A program made the position numbers and the translations under genes. The notes under the pieces are model-generated. The model saw nothing but the letters and a program-made list of their open reading frames with translations, was not told where the DNA came from and made no database searches. DNA of 9,817 nucleotides from an uncultured Eubacteriales bacterium (GTDB lineage Bacteria > Bacillota > Clostridia > Christensenellales > Aristaeellaceae): assembly GCA_900548125.1 (NCBI GenBank), contig URJN01000065.1:1-9817 (forward strand), written 5' to 3'. Shown here piece after piece: positions 1 to 6,317 of the stretch (its first letter is position 1; each line of letters opens with the position of its first letter).

Positions 1-110
1 ACGGTTTCCGCTTTGATTTTTGAATATAGGATACTGCCCAAACCGCCCGCGTTCTCAATACTTCCGTCTTTTAAAAATCTGTGGCGGAAGTGAAGGCAGA
101 CTCAGTCCGC
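1..110. other. Non-coding left edge, downstream of serS
   Basis: This is the sequence after the serS stop codon, running to the window edge. On the minus strand it holds a loose inverted repeat, CTTCCG (86-91) and CGGAAG (61-66), around an AT-rich loop. No T-run follows it, so I do not call a terminator. No start codon with a ribosome-binding site and no recognisable gene is visible. Confidence 0.5.
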
Positions 111-1400
111 TTACTTGGCAGGGGTGATGACTTCCTTGCCGCCCATGTACGGACGCAGGGGAGCCGGAATGCGCACGGAGCCATCCTCGTTGAGGTTGTT
201 CTCCAGGAACGCGATCAGCATGCGGGGCGGTGCCACGCAGGTGTTGTTGAGCGTATGCGCAAAGTACTTGCTGCCATCCTTGCCCTTGATGCGGATGCCC
301 AGACGGCGCGCCTGCGCATCGCCCAGCGTAGAGCAGCTGCCGACCTCAAAGTACTTCTTCTGGCGCGGGCTCCACGCCTCAACGTCGCAGCTCTTGACCT
401 TCAAATCCGCGAGGTCGCCGGAGCAGCACTCCAGCGTGCGAACCGGAATATCCAGAGAGCGGAAGTAATCGACCGTGTTCTGCCACAGGCGGTTATACCA
501 CGCCATGGAATCCTCCGGCTTGCAGACGACGATCATCTCCTGCTTCTCGAACTGGTGGATGCGGTAAACGCCGCGCTCCTCGATGCCGTGCGCACCGACT
601 TCCTTGCGGAAGCACGGAGAATAGCTGGTCAGCGTCTGCGGCAGCTCGTCCTCGGTGAGAATGGTATCGATGAACTTGCCAATCATGGAATGCTCGGATG
701 TACCGATGAGGTACAGATCCTCGCCCTCGATCTTGTACATCATGTTTTCCATCTCCGCGAAGCTCATAACGCCGGTCACGACGCTGCTGCGGATCATATA
801 CGGCGGAATGTAATAGGTGAAGCCGCGGTCGATCATGAAATCGCGGGCGTAGGACAGGCACGCGCTGTGCAGACGGGCGATGTCGCCCTTGAGGTAATAG
901 AAGCCGTTGCCGGAGGTGCGGCGGGCGGCATCAATGTCAATGCCGTTGAGTTTTTCCATGATGTCCACATGGTAGGGAACCTCGAACTCCGGAACAAACG
1001 GCTCGCCGAAACGCTCGATTTCGACGTTCTCGCTGTCGTCCTTGCCAATCGGCACGCTCGGGTCGATAATCTGCGGAATGACCTGCATGCGCTTCTTGAT
1101 TTCAGCGGCATATTCCTCTTCCAGCTGCTCCAGATGCGCAAGCTCGTCCGCCAGCTCGGCGACCTTCGCCTTAGTCGCCTCGGCTTCTTCCTTCTTGCCC
1201 TGCTTCATCAGCCCGCCGATTTCCTTGGACAGCACCTTGCGCTGGTTGCGCAGGCTGTCCGCCTGCTGCATCGCTTCGCGGTTCTTGCGATCCAGCTCAA
1301 TCACTTCGTCAACAAGCGGGAGCTTGCTGTCCTGAAACTTCTTCTTGATGTTCTCGCGCACGACGTCAGGCGTCTTGCGAATCAGATTGATATCAATCAT
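111..1400 (-). CDS. serS: Seryl-tRNA synthetase (class II)
   Basis: This cytoplasmic enzyme activates serine with ATP and charges tRNA-Ser; the family also charges tRNA-Sec where that exists. The product is 429 aa, the usual length. The start MIDINLIRKTPD is typical of the family, and AAGGA lies at 1410-1414, about 9 nt before the ATG; a longer in-frame start at 1454 falls inside the T-box terminator and is rejected. Residues about 33-108 form the charged, heptad-like coiled-coil arm that binds the long variable arm of tRNA-Ser. The class II core follows: TSE at 234-236 in the serine-binding position, motif 2 around FRKE (264-267, Arg265), and motif 3 around APPRML (390-395, Arg393). The 'TSEH' and 'GAHGIEERG' sequences differ from the TAE and GSAGRDTRG forms of the E. 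coli enzyme and resemble archaeal-like SerRS. It is transcribed alone from its own promoter and T-box leader. Identity is very secure. Confidence 0.97.
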   Translation of the reverse strand: MIDINLIRKTPDVVRENIKKKFQDSKLPLVDEVIELDRKNREAMQQADSLRNQRKVLSKEIGGLMKQGKKEEAEATKAKVAELADELAHLEQLEEEYAAEIKKRMQVIPQIIDPSVPIGKDDSENVEIERFGEPFVPEFEVPYHVDIMEKLNGIDIDAARRTSGNGFYYLKGDIARLHSACLSYARDFMIDRGFTYYIPPYMIRSSVVTGVMSFAEMENMMYKIEGEDLYLIGTSEHSMIGKFIDTILTEDELPQTLTSYSPCFRKEVGAHGIEERGVYRIHQFEKQEMIVVCKPEDSMAWYNRLWQNTVDYFRSLDIPVRTLECCSGDLADLKVKSCDVEAWSPRQKKYFEVGSCSTLGDAQARRLGIRIKGKDGSKYFAHTLNNTCVAPPRMLIAFLENNLNEDGSVRIPAPLRPYMGGKEVITPAK

Positions 1401-1452
1401 GACGTTTCTTCCTTTCTTCTCTGCGGGGACTTTCCCCGAGAATTTGCACGCC

Positions 1453-1494
1453 AAAATAAAAGGAGCCCTTCTTCCTCATGGGACGAAGTGCTCC
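1453..1494 (-). terminator. Conditional terminator of the serS T-box
   Basis: The outer arms are GGAGC (1490-1494) and GCTCC (1462-1466). Inside, CTTCGTCC pairs with GGAAGAAG with one mismatch. TTTTATTTT follows (1453-1461). The 5' arm overlaps the end of the T-box sequence, so this hairpin and the tRNA-stabilised antiterminator exclude each other. That is the standard T-box switch. Confidence 0.9.
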
Positions 1495-1688
1495 GCGTTG
1501 CCACCCAAATTGCCGCGTTTCCGCGACCTCTCCTGACGGATAAGGGACGTCACCCCGCAGGCTCATCACCCGCAGCATGGGAAAGAGCGGATCCGCCGCT
1601 GCCCGCACCGTCTCGCACCGACCGACGGCTCTCTTTTACGGGCTGACCGGCTTGTTCTCCTCCTGCGCCCGAAGGCGCGCCGATGTAT
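1453..1688 (-). promoter_or_regulatory. Serine T-box riboswitch (serS leader)
   Basis: This leader RNA senses uncharged tRNA-Ser and lets transcription continue into serS when serine-charged tRNA is scarce. The T-box sequence GGGTGGCAACGCGG lies at 1493-1506. Its TGGC bulge is complementary to GCCA, the 3' end expected for tRNA-Ser, which has discriminator base G73. Stem I features are visible: the GAGAG bulge motif, then a distal stem CCGTC/GACGG around GGTGCGA (about 1609-1629). On the descending side a loop containing GGATCC puts a UCC serine codon at 1589-1591, my best guess for the specifier. A CGCG-GAAA-CGCG hairpin at about 1515-1526 looks like stem III. The leader ends in a terminator that competes with the antiterminator. 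The class is certain; the specifier assignment is a manual fold. Confidence 0.93.
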
Positions 1689-1694
1689 GCGGAT

Positions 1695-1723
1695 ATTATA
1701 GCCTAAAGAGCGGGTTTTTGCAA
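1695..1723 (-). promoter_or_regulatory. Sigma-A promoter of serS
   Basis: The -35 box is TTGCAA (1718-1723) and the -10 box is a perfect TATAAT (1695-1700), separated by exactly 17 bp. Transcription should start near 1688. That places a GCGCC-UUCG-GGCGC hairpin (1665-1678) close to the 5' end of the RNA, just before the T-box stem I. The promoter lies about 50 bp past the stop codon of the dehydrogenase gene, and I see no strong intrinsic terminator between the two. Some read-through into the T-box leader is therefore possible. Confidence 0.9.
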
Positions 1724-1772
1724 CTCATTTTTTCCTTCAATTCGCGCTCATGGCATTTACCGAAGCCGCCGC

Positions 1773-2744
1773 TTACTTTTTCAGGAATTCCCCGTTGACG
1801 ATATCTCCCGGCGTATTCAGCGGCTCGCCGCGGTCAAAGGCGACGATATTGTGATAGACATAGTTGACCATGTTGATGTCGTTGTCCTTGGTGTTGCCGC
1901 CCGCATGCGCACTGGCGACGACATTGTCCAGCTTGAGCAGCGGGTGATCCTTGGGCAGCGGCTCATGCTCATAGGTATCCAGACCCGCCGTCGCAATCTT
2001 GCCGGTCGTCAGCGCGTCAATCATCGCCGCTTCATCGACAATCGGGCCGCGCGCGGTGTTGATGAGCATCGCGCTGGGCTTCATCTTCTTAAACTGCTCA
2101 AAGCTAATCATGCCCCGCGTTTCCTCGTTGAGCGGGCAATGGACGGTGAAGATATCGCTCTGCTCAAGCAGCGTATCAAAGTCAACAAAGCGGTAGCCGT
2201 ATTTTTCTTCCTGCTCCGGCTGACGCAGGATGTCGTAATAGATGACGTTCGCGCCGAACGCCGTGACCAGCGCGGCAACCTTCTTGCCGATATGACCCAA
2301 GCCCAGCACGCCGACGGTCTTGCCCTTGATCATAAACGAACGTCCGAAATACTCCGTGCGCGGGAAATGCCCCTCCAAAAGCTGGCGGTTAATCTGGAGC
2401 AGGTTGCGATAGCCCGCCAGCATCAGCATGATGGCAAGCTCCGCGACAATGCCGGAATTGACGCCCGGGCAGGTCGCAATCGGAATGCCGCGCTCGCCCC
2501 ATGCCTTCAAATCCACATGGTCAAAGCCTGCGCCCCAACGCTGCCAGAACTTGACATTCGGCGTGTGGTTGATGATATCCGGATCGATATCCAGTCGGGA
2601 AATCAGGTATTCGCAGTCTGCCAGATTCCCGTAAGCCTCCGGAGACAGCGCATCGACCAGCTCGAAGCCCTCCGGAACATTTTCGTGGAGCGTATCGTAT
2701 GCGCCCGGAAAATAAATGCCGACCAAACCGATTTTCTTTGCCAT
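1773..2744 (-). CDS. D-isomer-specific 2-hydroxyacid dehydrogenase (NAD-dependent)
   Basis: The family reduces 2-oxo acids to D-2-hydroxy acids with NADH, or the reverse, in the cytoplasm. The product is 323 aa, normal for the family. A substrate-binding domain (about 1-100 and 290-323) flanks a Rossmann domain with GLGHIG at 148-153 and Asp171 at the end of the second strand, which favours NAD over NADP. The catalytic set is complete: Arg232 in NTARG, Glu261 in EHEP, and His280 in SAHAGG. The start is supported by AGGAG about 10 nt before the ATG. It is the last gene of the TRAP transporter unit, 118 bp after the binding-protein gene, with two RNA hairpins in between. The context suggests it acts on the imported acid, but the substrate cannot be read from sequence. 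Phosphoglycerate, glyoxylate/hydroxypyruvate and D-lactate dehydrogenases share the fold; no ACT domain is present, so a classical long SerA is excluded. Confidence 0.92.
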   Translation of the reverse strand: MAKKIGLVGIYFPGAYDTLHENVPEGFELVDALSPEAYGNLADCEYLISRLDIDPDIINHTPNVKFWQRWGAGFDHVDLKAWGERGIPIATCPGVNSGIVAELAIMLMLAGYRNLLQINRQLLEGHFPRTEYFGRSFMIKGKTVGVLGLGHIGKKVAALVTAFGANVIYYDILRQPEQEEKYGYRFVDFDTLLEQSDIFTVHCPLNEETRGMISFEQFKKMKPSAMLINTARGPIVDEAAMIDALTTGKIATAGLDTYEHEPLPKDHPLLKLDNVVASAHAGGNTKDNDINMVNYVYHNIVAFDRGEPLNTPGDIVNGEFLKK

Positions 2745-2772
2745 GGTTTTCTTTCTCCTCTTTCATGATAAA

Positions 2773-2796
2773 GCCCCTCCTGTTTCAAGGAGAGGC
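2773..2796 (-). terminator. Hairpin before the dehydrogenase gene, possible partial terminator
   Basis: In the RNA, GCCTCTCCT (2788-2796) pairs over all 9 positions (one G-U) with AGGAGGGGC (2773-2781) around the loop TGAAAC. The tail is only TTTAT, so termination is probably incomplete. That would lower expression of the dehydrogenase relative to the transporter. It could instead be a pure processing or stability element. Confidence 0.55.
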
Positions 2797-2816
2797 AGAA
2801 TTGCAAAGTCCGCTGT

Positions 2817-2845
2817 CCCATCTGCCGCATACCGCAACGGATGGG
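2817..2845 (-). other. mRNA hairpin just after the TAXI gene
   Basis: CCCATC pairs with GATGGG, then after one C/A mismatch GTTGC pairs with GCGGC, closing a GGTAT loop. The hairpin begins 17 nt past the stop codon of the binding-protein gene and has no T-run. A role in protecting the binding-protein message from 3' decay is an inference. Confidence 0.5.
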
Positions 2846-2862
2846 CATCTATCCTCAGCGCA

Positions 2863-3810
2863 TTATTCCAGCACGCCGACCTCGCGGTAGTAGCGTGCCG
2901 CGCCTTCATGAATCGGCACACCCGCCAAATCGGTGCAGGCGGATTCAAGGCTCGCCTTCCTGAGGGCTGCATGCGTTTCGGTCAGCATGTCCCAGCTCTC
3001 CCAGAAGGTTTTGGTCATCTGATAAACCGTTTCTTCATCCATATCGGCGGTGATGAACAGGGTCAGCTTCACGGCAGAGGTCGGCACATCCTCTTCCTGA
3101 CCGGCATACGTGCCCGCAGGAATGGTGTAGCTCGCATACCACGGATAGTTGACCTTCAGGGCTTCAACGGTTTCCGCCGGAATCGGCAGAATCTTCGCGT
3201 CGGTCGTCGTCATAATCTGGGTGACGGCGGCGTTCGGCGTACCCGCCATGACCCATACGCCGTCAAGCTGCTTGTTGCTCATCGCGTCGGCGGATTCGCT
3301 CGTACCCATGTATTCCGCCTTGAGGTCATCGAGCGTCTTACCCATCAGGGAAAGATGCACGCTCGCTTCATCCACCGTCGTCGAACCGGCGGCACCGATA
3401 GAGATGTGCTTGCCGATTAAGTCCTCCAGAGAACCAATCCCGCTCTCACGGGTCACGACGACCTGATTCGGATTGTAATACAGTCCGGCAAAAATGCGCA
3501 GGTTGTCGTTGGCATAGCCCTCAAAGCTGTCTATTCCCTCGCGCGCCTGATAGACGAGGTTCGCGTTGGCGATGCCAATCTGCGCCTCGCCGTCAAGTGC
3601 CTGATTCAGGTTGTCGATTCCGCCGCCGGAGGGCGTCGCAGTCGCGCGCATGCCTTCAATGCTGTCGTTCCAAAGCTGGCAGACGGTCGCGCTGATCGGA
3701 TAAAACGTGGAGGACGTACCCGCGGTGACGAAATTGATGTCGGCGGCGAGCGCACCGGACGCGCCCATCACGGTTGCCGCGCAGAGCGCGGCTGCAAGAA
3801 CCTTTTTCAT
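2863..3810 (-). CDS. TAXI-family TRAP transporter solute-binding protein
   Basis: This is the extracytoplasmic receptor of a TRAP transporter. It captures a substrate, in known cases usually a carboxylate such as glutamate or 2-oxoglutarate, and hands it to the permease. The product is 315 aa, typical of the family. Residues 1-22 are a Sec signal peptide (basic MKK, hydrophobic core, ALA-A cleavage site). No lipobox cysteine is seen, so anchoring is unclear if the host is a monoderm. The TAXI signature TAGTSSTFYPIS is at 29-40, the ligand-site segment GAAGSTT at 139-145, and the family ending PIHEGAARYYREVGV at 299-313. I chose the start at 3808-3810 because it gives a clean signal peptide and has AAGGAG 9 nt upstream (3820-3825). 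The open frame extends 33 codons further without such support. The gene lies downstream of its permease, separated by 161 bp holding a long inverted repeat. Confidence 0.93.
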   Translation of the reverse strand: MKKVLAAALCAATVMGASGALAADINFVTAGTSSTFYPISATVCQLWNDSIEGMRATATPSGGGIDNLNQALDGEAQIGIANANLVYQAREGIDSFEGYANDNLRIFAGLYYNPNQVVVTRESGIGSLEDLIGKHISIGAAGSTTVDEASVHLSLMGKTLDDLKAEYMGTSESADAMSNKQLDGVWVMAGTPNAAVTQIMTTTDAKILPIPAETVEALKVNYPWYASYTIPAGTYAGQEEDVPTSAVKLTLFITADMDEETVYQMTKTFWESWDMLTETHAALRKASLESACTDLAGVPIHEGAARYYREVGVLE

Positions 3811-3835
3811 GACGATATTCTCCTTCGTTATTTGA

Positions 3836-3881
3836 ATGGATTTATCCATGTCCGTTACCGTTTCTAACCGTATAAATCCAT
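3836..3881 (-). repeat. 10-bp perfect inverted repeat before the TAXI gene
   Basis: ATGGATTTAT (3836-3845) and ATAAATCCAT (3872-3881) are exact reverse complements separated by 26 bp. In the operon RNA this would form a stem ending 10 nt before the Shine-Dalgarno site of the binding-protein gene. It may be an mRNA stability or processing element, or a protein-binding operator. No good promoter hexamers overlap it. Confidence 0.6.
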
Positions 3882-3971
3882 CACGCCGCGTCCCACAGAG
3901 CTGACGCATGACGCTAAGATTTCAATCCCTTGATTTTATTGAATTGAGTGCGGCATCTGCCCTCGCAGGGC

Positions 3972-5963
3972 TTAAACATGAATGGGCTTCGCCTTTGCCA
4001 GCACGCCGCGGTCAAGCGCAACCTCTGCCGCAATCAAAACCAGCGCGACAACGTCCGTCGTGAACGTCGGATTGACAAACAGCAAACCGCCTGCAATCAG
4101 CATCACGCGCGTCAGAACACGCAGAGTCTTCGTCTGCATCGTATATTTCTGCATCGGGAAACCGGACAACCCCTCCGCAATCGCCAGAACGCCCACCGTC
4201 GCCGTAACAAACGTCCGAATCGTTTCGCTCAGCGCAACGCCCTCCGTGCTGCCGTAGAGCAGCACCGGATTATTCAGGAAGAAGAACGGCAGGATGAAGC
4301 CCGCAATGCCCAGCTTCATCGCAATCAGCGACGTCTTGGTCATGTTGCTGTCCGCGATGCCCGCGGCAACATAGCTGCTCATCGCAACCGGCGGGGTGAT
4401 ATTCGACAGGCAGGCATAAATCAGACAGAACATGTTCGCCGCCATCTCCGTCGCGCCGACGCCGCGAAGCACCGGCACCGCAACAACATAGACGATGACA
4501 TACGCCGCGACGCCCGGCACGCCCATGCCCAGAATGATGGACATAATCATGACCATCAGACCGCCGAGGAACAGATGTCCGTCGCCCACGACGCGCAGAA
4601 TCAGGTTGCCGAAATTCAGACCCAGGCTGGTCATGTTGACCGAGCCGATGATTACGCCGATGATGATGCAGCTGATGCCCACGCCGATGGCGCTGCGGCT
4701 GCCCTCGACCGTCGCCTGAACGATGGTTTTAAGATCCATGCGGGTATCCTTGCGAATCCACGACACCGGAATGGTCACGAAAATGGCGACAATCGCGGCG
4801 AACAGCGGCGTATAGCCCGTAAACATCAGTCCCAGCAGAACGACCAGCGGGATGAGCAGATGACCGCGCTCCCTGAGCACCTTGCCCGCGTTGGGAATGT
4901 TCTCCTTGGACAGACCCGAAAGCCCCAGCCGCTTGGCTTCTAGATGCACGGAATACAGCAGGGACAGATAATACAGGAACGCGGGAATCGCCGCCGCCAG
5001 CATGACCTTCGTATAGCTGACGCACATGAACTCCGCCATAACGAAGCCGACTGCGCCCATGATGGGCGGCGTAAACTGACCGCCGGTCGAAGCGACAGCC
5101 TCAACCGCCGCGGCAAAATCCTTTTTATAGCCCGTTTTTTTCATCAGCGGGATGGTGATGGTTCCGGTCGTCGCCACGTTGGCGATTGCCGAGCCGTTAA
5201 TCATGCCCATCAGCGCGGACGCGATGACCGCAACCTTGGCGGGGCCGCCGGGCGTCTGCCCGACCAGCGTCAGCGCGATATCGTTGATGAACTGCGAAAA
5301 ACCGCTGTACTTGAGGAATGCACCGAAAAGCACGAACACGAAGATATACGTCGCCGAAACGCCCGCGCCCGTTCCGAGGATGCCGTTGGTATCCCAGACA
5401 AGGGCTTTAATCACGCGCTTGAGCGTAAAGGCACTCGTTCCGAACGTGCCGGGGATATACCTGCCCCAGACCGCGAAGTAGGACAAGAAGATGATCGCGA
5501 TAATCGCAAGGTTTCCGCTTGCCCGCCGCGCCGCTTCAAAGGCGACAATCAGGCAGACCACGCCGACCCATATATCCGTCGGATTCAGGCGTCCGGTCTT
5601 AGCGACCGCGTCATAGCGCATGAACAGATAACCGTAGCTGAGTATCGCCGCGGCAATGAGCGCGATGTCCCAGACCGGCATGATCTTGCGGCGGCGGCGT
5701 TCCTTTTTGAACGTCGGATACAGCGTAAACGCCAGCGGCAGCAGGAACATGATATGCGCCGTGCGGAGCTTAACCGCGCCGAGCGTTCCGAACATGTTCG
5801 CCCACACCTGAAACACTGCCCAGATGAGCAGCACGCCGACCAGAATCTTTTCCATCGGACCGACATACACGCGCAGACGGCTGTCGGCATCCTTTTCTTC
5901 CACGAGCTTCTGCGCTTTATTGTCAAGCTCAGCCTGTGAAACCATCTTTTCGGGTTCTTGCAT
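3972..5963 (-). CDS. TRAP transporter fused permease (DctQ-DctM, 4TM/12TM type)
   Basis: This integral membrane protein imports the substrate delivered by the TAXI binding protein, driven by an ion gradient (Na+ or H+). At 663 aa it is the fused form, with the small DctQ-like and large DctM-like subunits in one chain. A charged cytoplasmic N-terminus of about 36 residues precedes hydrophobic segments at about 38-58, 69-84, 97-116, 131-147 and 151-166. The large DctM-like domain starts around 190. Conserved transport-domain sequences are visible: GGQFTPPIMG at 294-303, GMGVPGVAAY at 489-498 and NITPPVA at 521-527, the paired discontinuous-helix motifs of the family. The start is supported by GGAGG 5 nt upstream. 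It is the first gene of the unit, with its own promoter and structured leader, and the TAXI gene follows. The permease-first order is less common than TAXI-first. Substrate is unknown. Confidence 0.95.
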   Translation of the reverse strand: MQEPEKMVSQAELDNKAQKLVEEKDADSRLRVYVGPMEKILVGVLLIWAVFQVWANMFGTLGAVKLRTAHIMFLLPLAFTLYPTFKKERRRRKIMPVWDIALIAAAILSYGYLFMRYDAVAKTGRLNPTDIWVGVVCLIVAFEAARRASGNLAIIAIIFLSYFAVWGRYIPGTFGTSAFTLKRVIKALVWDTNGILGTGAGVSATYIFVFVLFGAFLKYSGFSQFINDIALTLVGQTPGGPAKVAVIASALMGMINGSAIANVATTGTITIPLMKKTGYKKDFAAAVEAVASTGGQFTPPIMGAVGFVMAEFMCVSYTKVMLAAAIPAFLYYLSLLYSVHLEAKRLGLSGLSKENIPNAGKVLRERGHLLIPLVVLLGLMFTGYTPLFAAIVAIFVTIPVSWIRKDTRMDLKTIVQATVEGSRSAIGVGISCIIIGVIIGSVNMTSLGLNFGNLILRVVGDGHLFLGGLMVMIMSIILGMGVPGVAAYVIVYVVAVPVLRGVGATEMAANMFCLIYACLSNITPPVAMSSYVAAGIADSNMTKTSLIAMKLGIAGFILPFFFLNNPVLLYGSTEGVALSETIRTFVTATVGVLAIAEGLSGFPMQKYTMQTKTLRVLTRVMLIAGGLLFVNPTFTTDVVALVLIAAEVALDRGVLAKAKPIHV

Positions 5964-5978
5964 ATTCTCCTCCGGTAA

Positions 5979-6010
5979 GCGGGAAACGGCAAATCATCCG
6001 CCTTCCCCGC
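5979..6010 (-). promoter_or_regulatory. Hairpin in the TRAP leader RNA
   Basis: GCGGGGAAGGC (6000-6010) pairs with GCCGTTTCCCGC (5979-5990) over 11 base pairs, one G-U, with a single bulged G, closing the loop GGATGATTT. It ends 4 nt before the CCGGAGG ribosome-binding region of the permease gene and has no T-run. A role in translation control or mRNA stability is likely; the ligand or protein, if any, is unknown. A smaller GCGG/CCGC hairpin followed by TTTTCTC lies just upstream (about 6015-6040) and could be a weak attenuator. Confidence 0.55.
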
Positions 6011-6054
6011 GCAGAGAAAAGCGGCGTTCACTGACCGCATCTAATACGGGTACA

Positions 6055-6083
6055 AGTGTATCAGTATTTCAACATTTTGTCAA
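6055..6083 (-). promoter_or_regulatory. Sigma-A promoter of the TRAP transporter unit
   Basis: The -35 box is a perfect TTGACA (6078-6083) and the -10 box is TACACT (6055-6060), with a 17-bp spacer. The predicted start is near 6048. The -35 region overlaps one copy of a direct repeat with an 11-bp period, a possible operator. Confidence 0.82.
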
Positions 6084-6086
6084 CAT
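6069..6086 (-). repeat. Direct repeat ATGTTGA over the TRAP -35 region
   Basis: Two copies of ATGTTGA (6080-6086 and 6069-6075) are spaced 11 bp start to start, so they face the same side of the helix. The first covers most of the -35 box and the second sits in the spacer. This geometry would suit a regulator, but 7-bp repeats in AT-rich promoter DNA can arise by chance. Confidence 0.4.
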
Positions 6087-6198
6087 GCTTCTCGCCATTT
6101 TTCCGAAAAAGCGGGCTGATCCCGTCTGCACTTCCGCCAAAGTCCACAAAATATTGCAGTTCTGCTCACGCGGGCAAGTCAACGCAAAGTTCGCACGC

Positions 6199-6233
6199 TA
6201 AAAGCCGCCCTTCCCTTTGGGAAAAAGCGGCTT
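6199..6233 (-). terminator. Intrinsic terminator after the peptidoglycan-binding gene
   Basis: AAGCCGC followed by TTTTTCCC pairs with GGGAAGG followed by GCGGCTT around an AAA loop, with a short TTTT tail. It lies about 85 nt past the stop codon and separates this transcript from the TRAP unit. Confidence 0.85.
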
Positions 6234-6317
6234 GATTCATGCGATTCGATTCAATGAAAGCTATGCAGCAGGCATCAGCGTATTCATTCTTTTGTTTGTA
6301 AGAAGGTTCAGGAGCTT

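Larger units (their letters stand above)
5964..6317 (-). other. 354-bp intergenic region before the TRAP unit
   Basis: In transcription order this stretch holds the terminator of the peptidoglycan-binding gene (6199-6233), a spacer of about 115 bp with no recognised gene (6084-6198), the TRAP promoter (6055-6083), and a leader of about 85 nt with a strong hairpin. The spacer holds only a small AT-rich foldback around 6092-6112, next to A-rich sequence upstream of the -35 box. The short open frames here have no ribosome-binding site. Confidence 0.6.

Noticed and set aside
61..91. CTTCCG/CGGAAG inverted repeat after serS as a terminator
   Set aside because: The loop is 19 bases, the stem 6 bp, and no T-run follows the distal arm.
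81..1646. A 521-codon open frame on the plus strand opposite serS
   Set aside because: It is antisense to a certain serS gene and its T-box, lacks a ribosome-binding site, and encodes a low-complexity Ala/Arg/Leu/His-rich product typical of the reverse frame of GC-rich genes.
1724..1772. Possible terminator between the dehydrogenase gene and the serS promoter
   Set aside because: Only a weak GGC/GCC pairing around GCTTCGGTAAAT is seen, without a U-tract.
3948..5939. Two adjoining 331-codon plus-strand open frames opposite the TRAP permease
   Set aside because: They share one antisense frame split by a stop, are rich in Arg, His, Gln and Asp, and match the complement of permease codons. There is no start signal or family resemblance.
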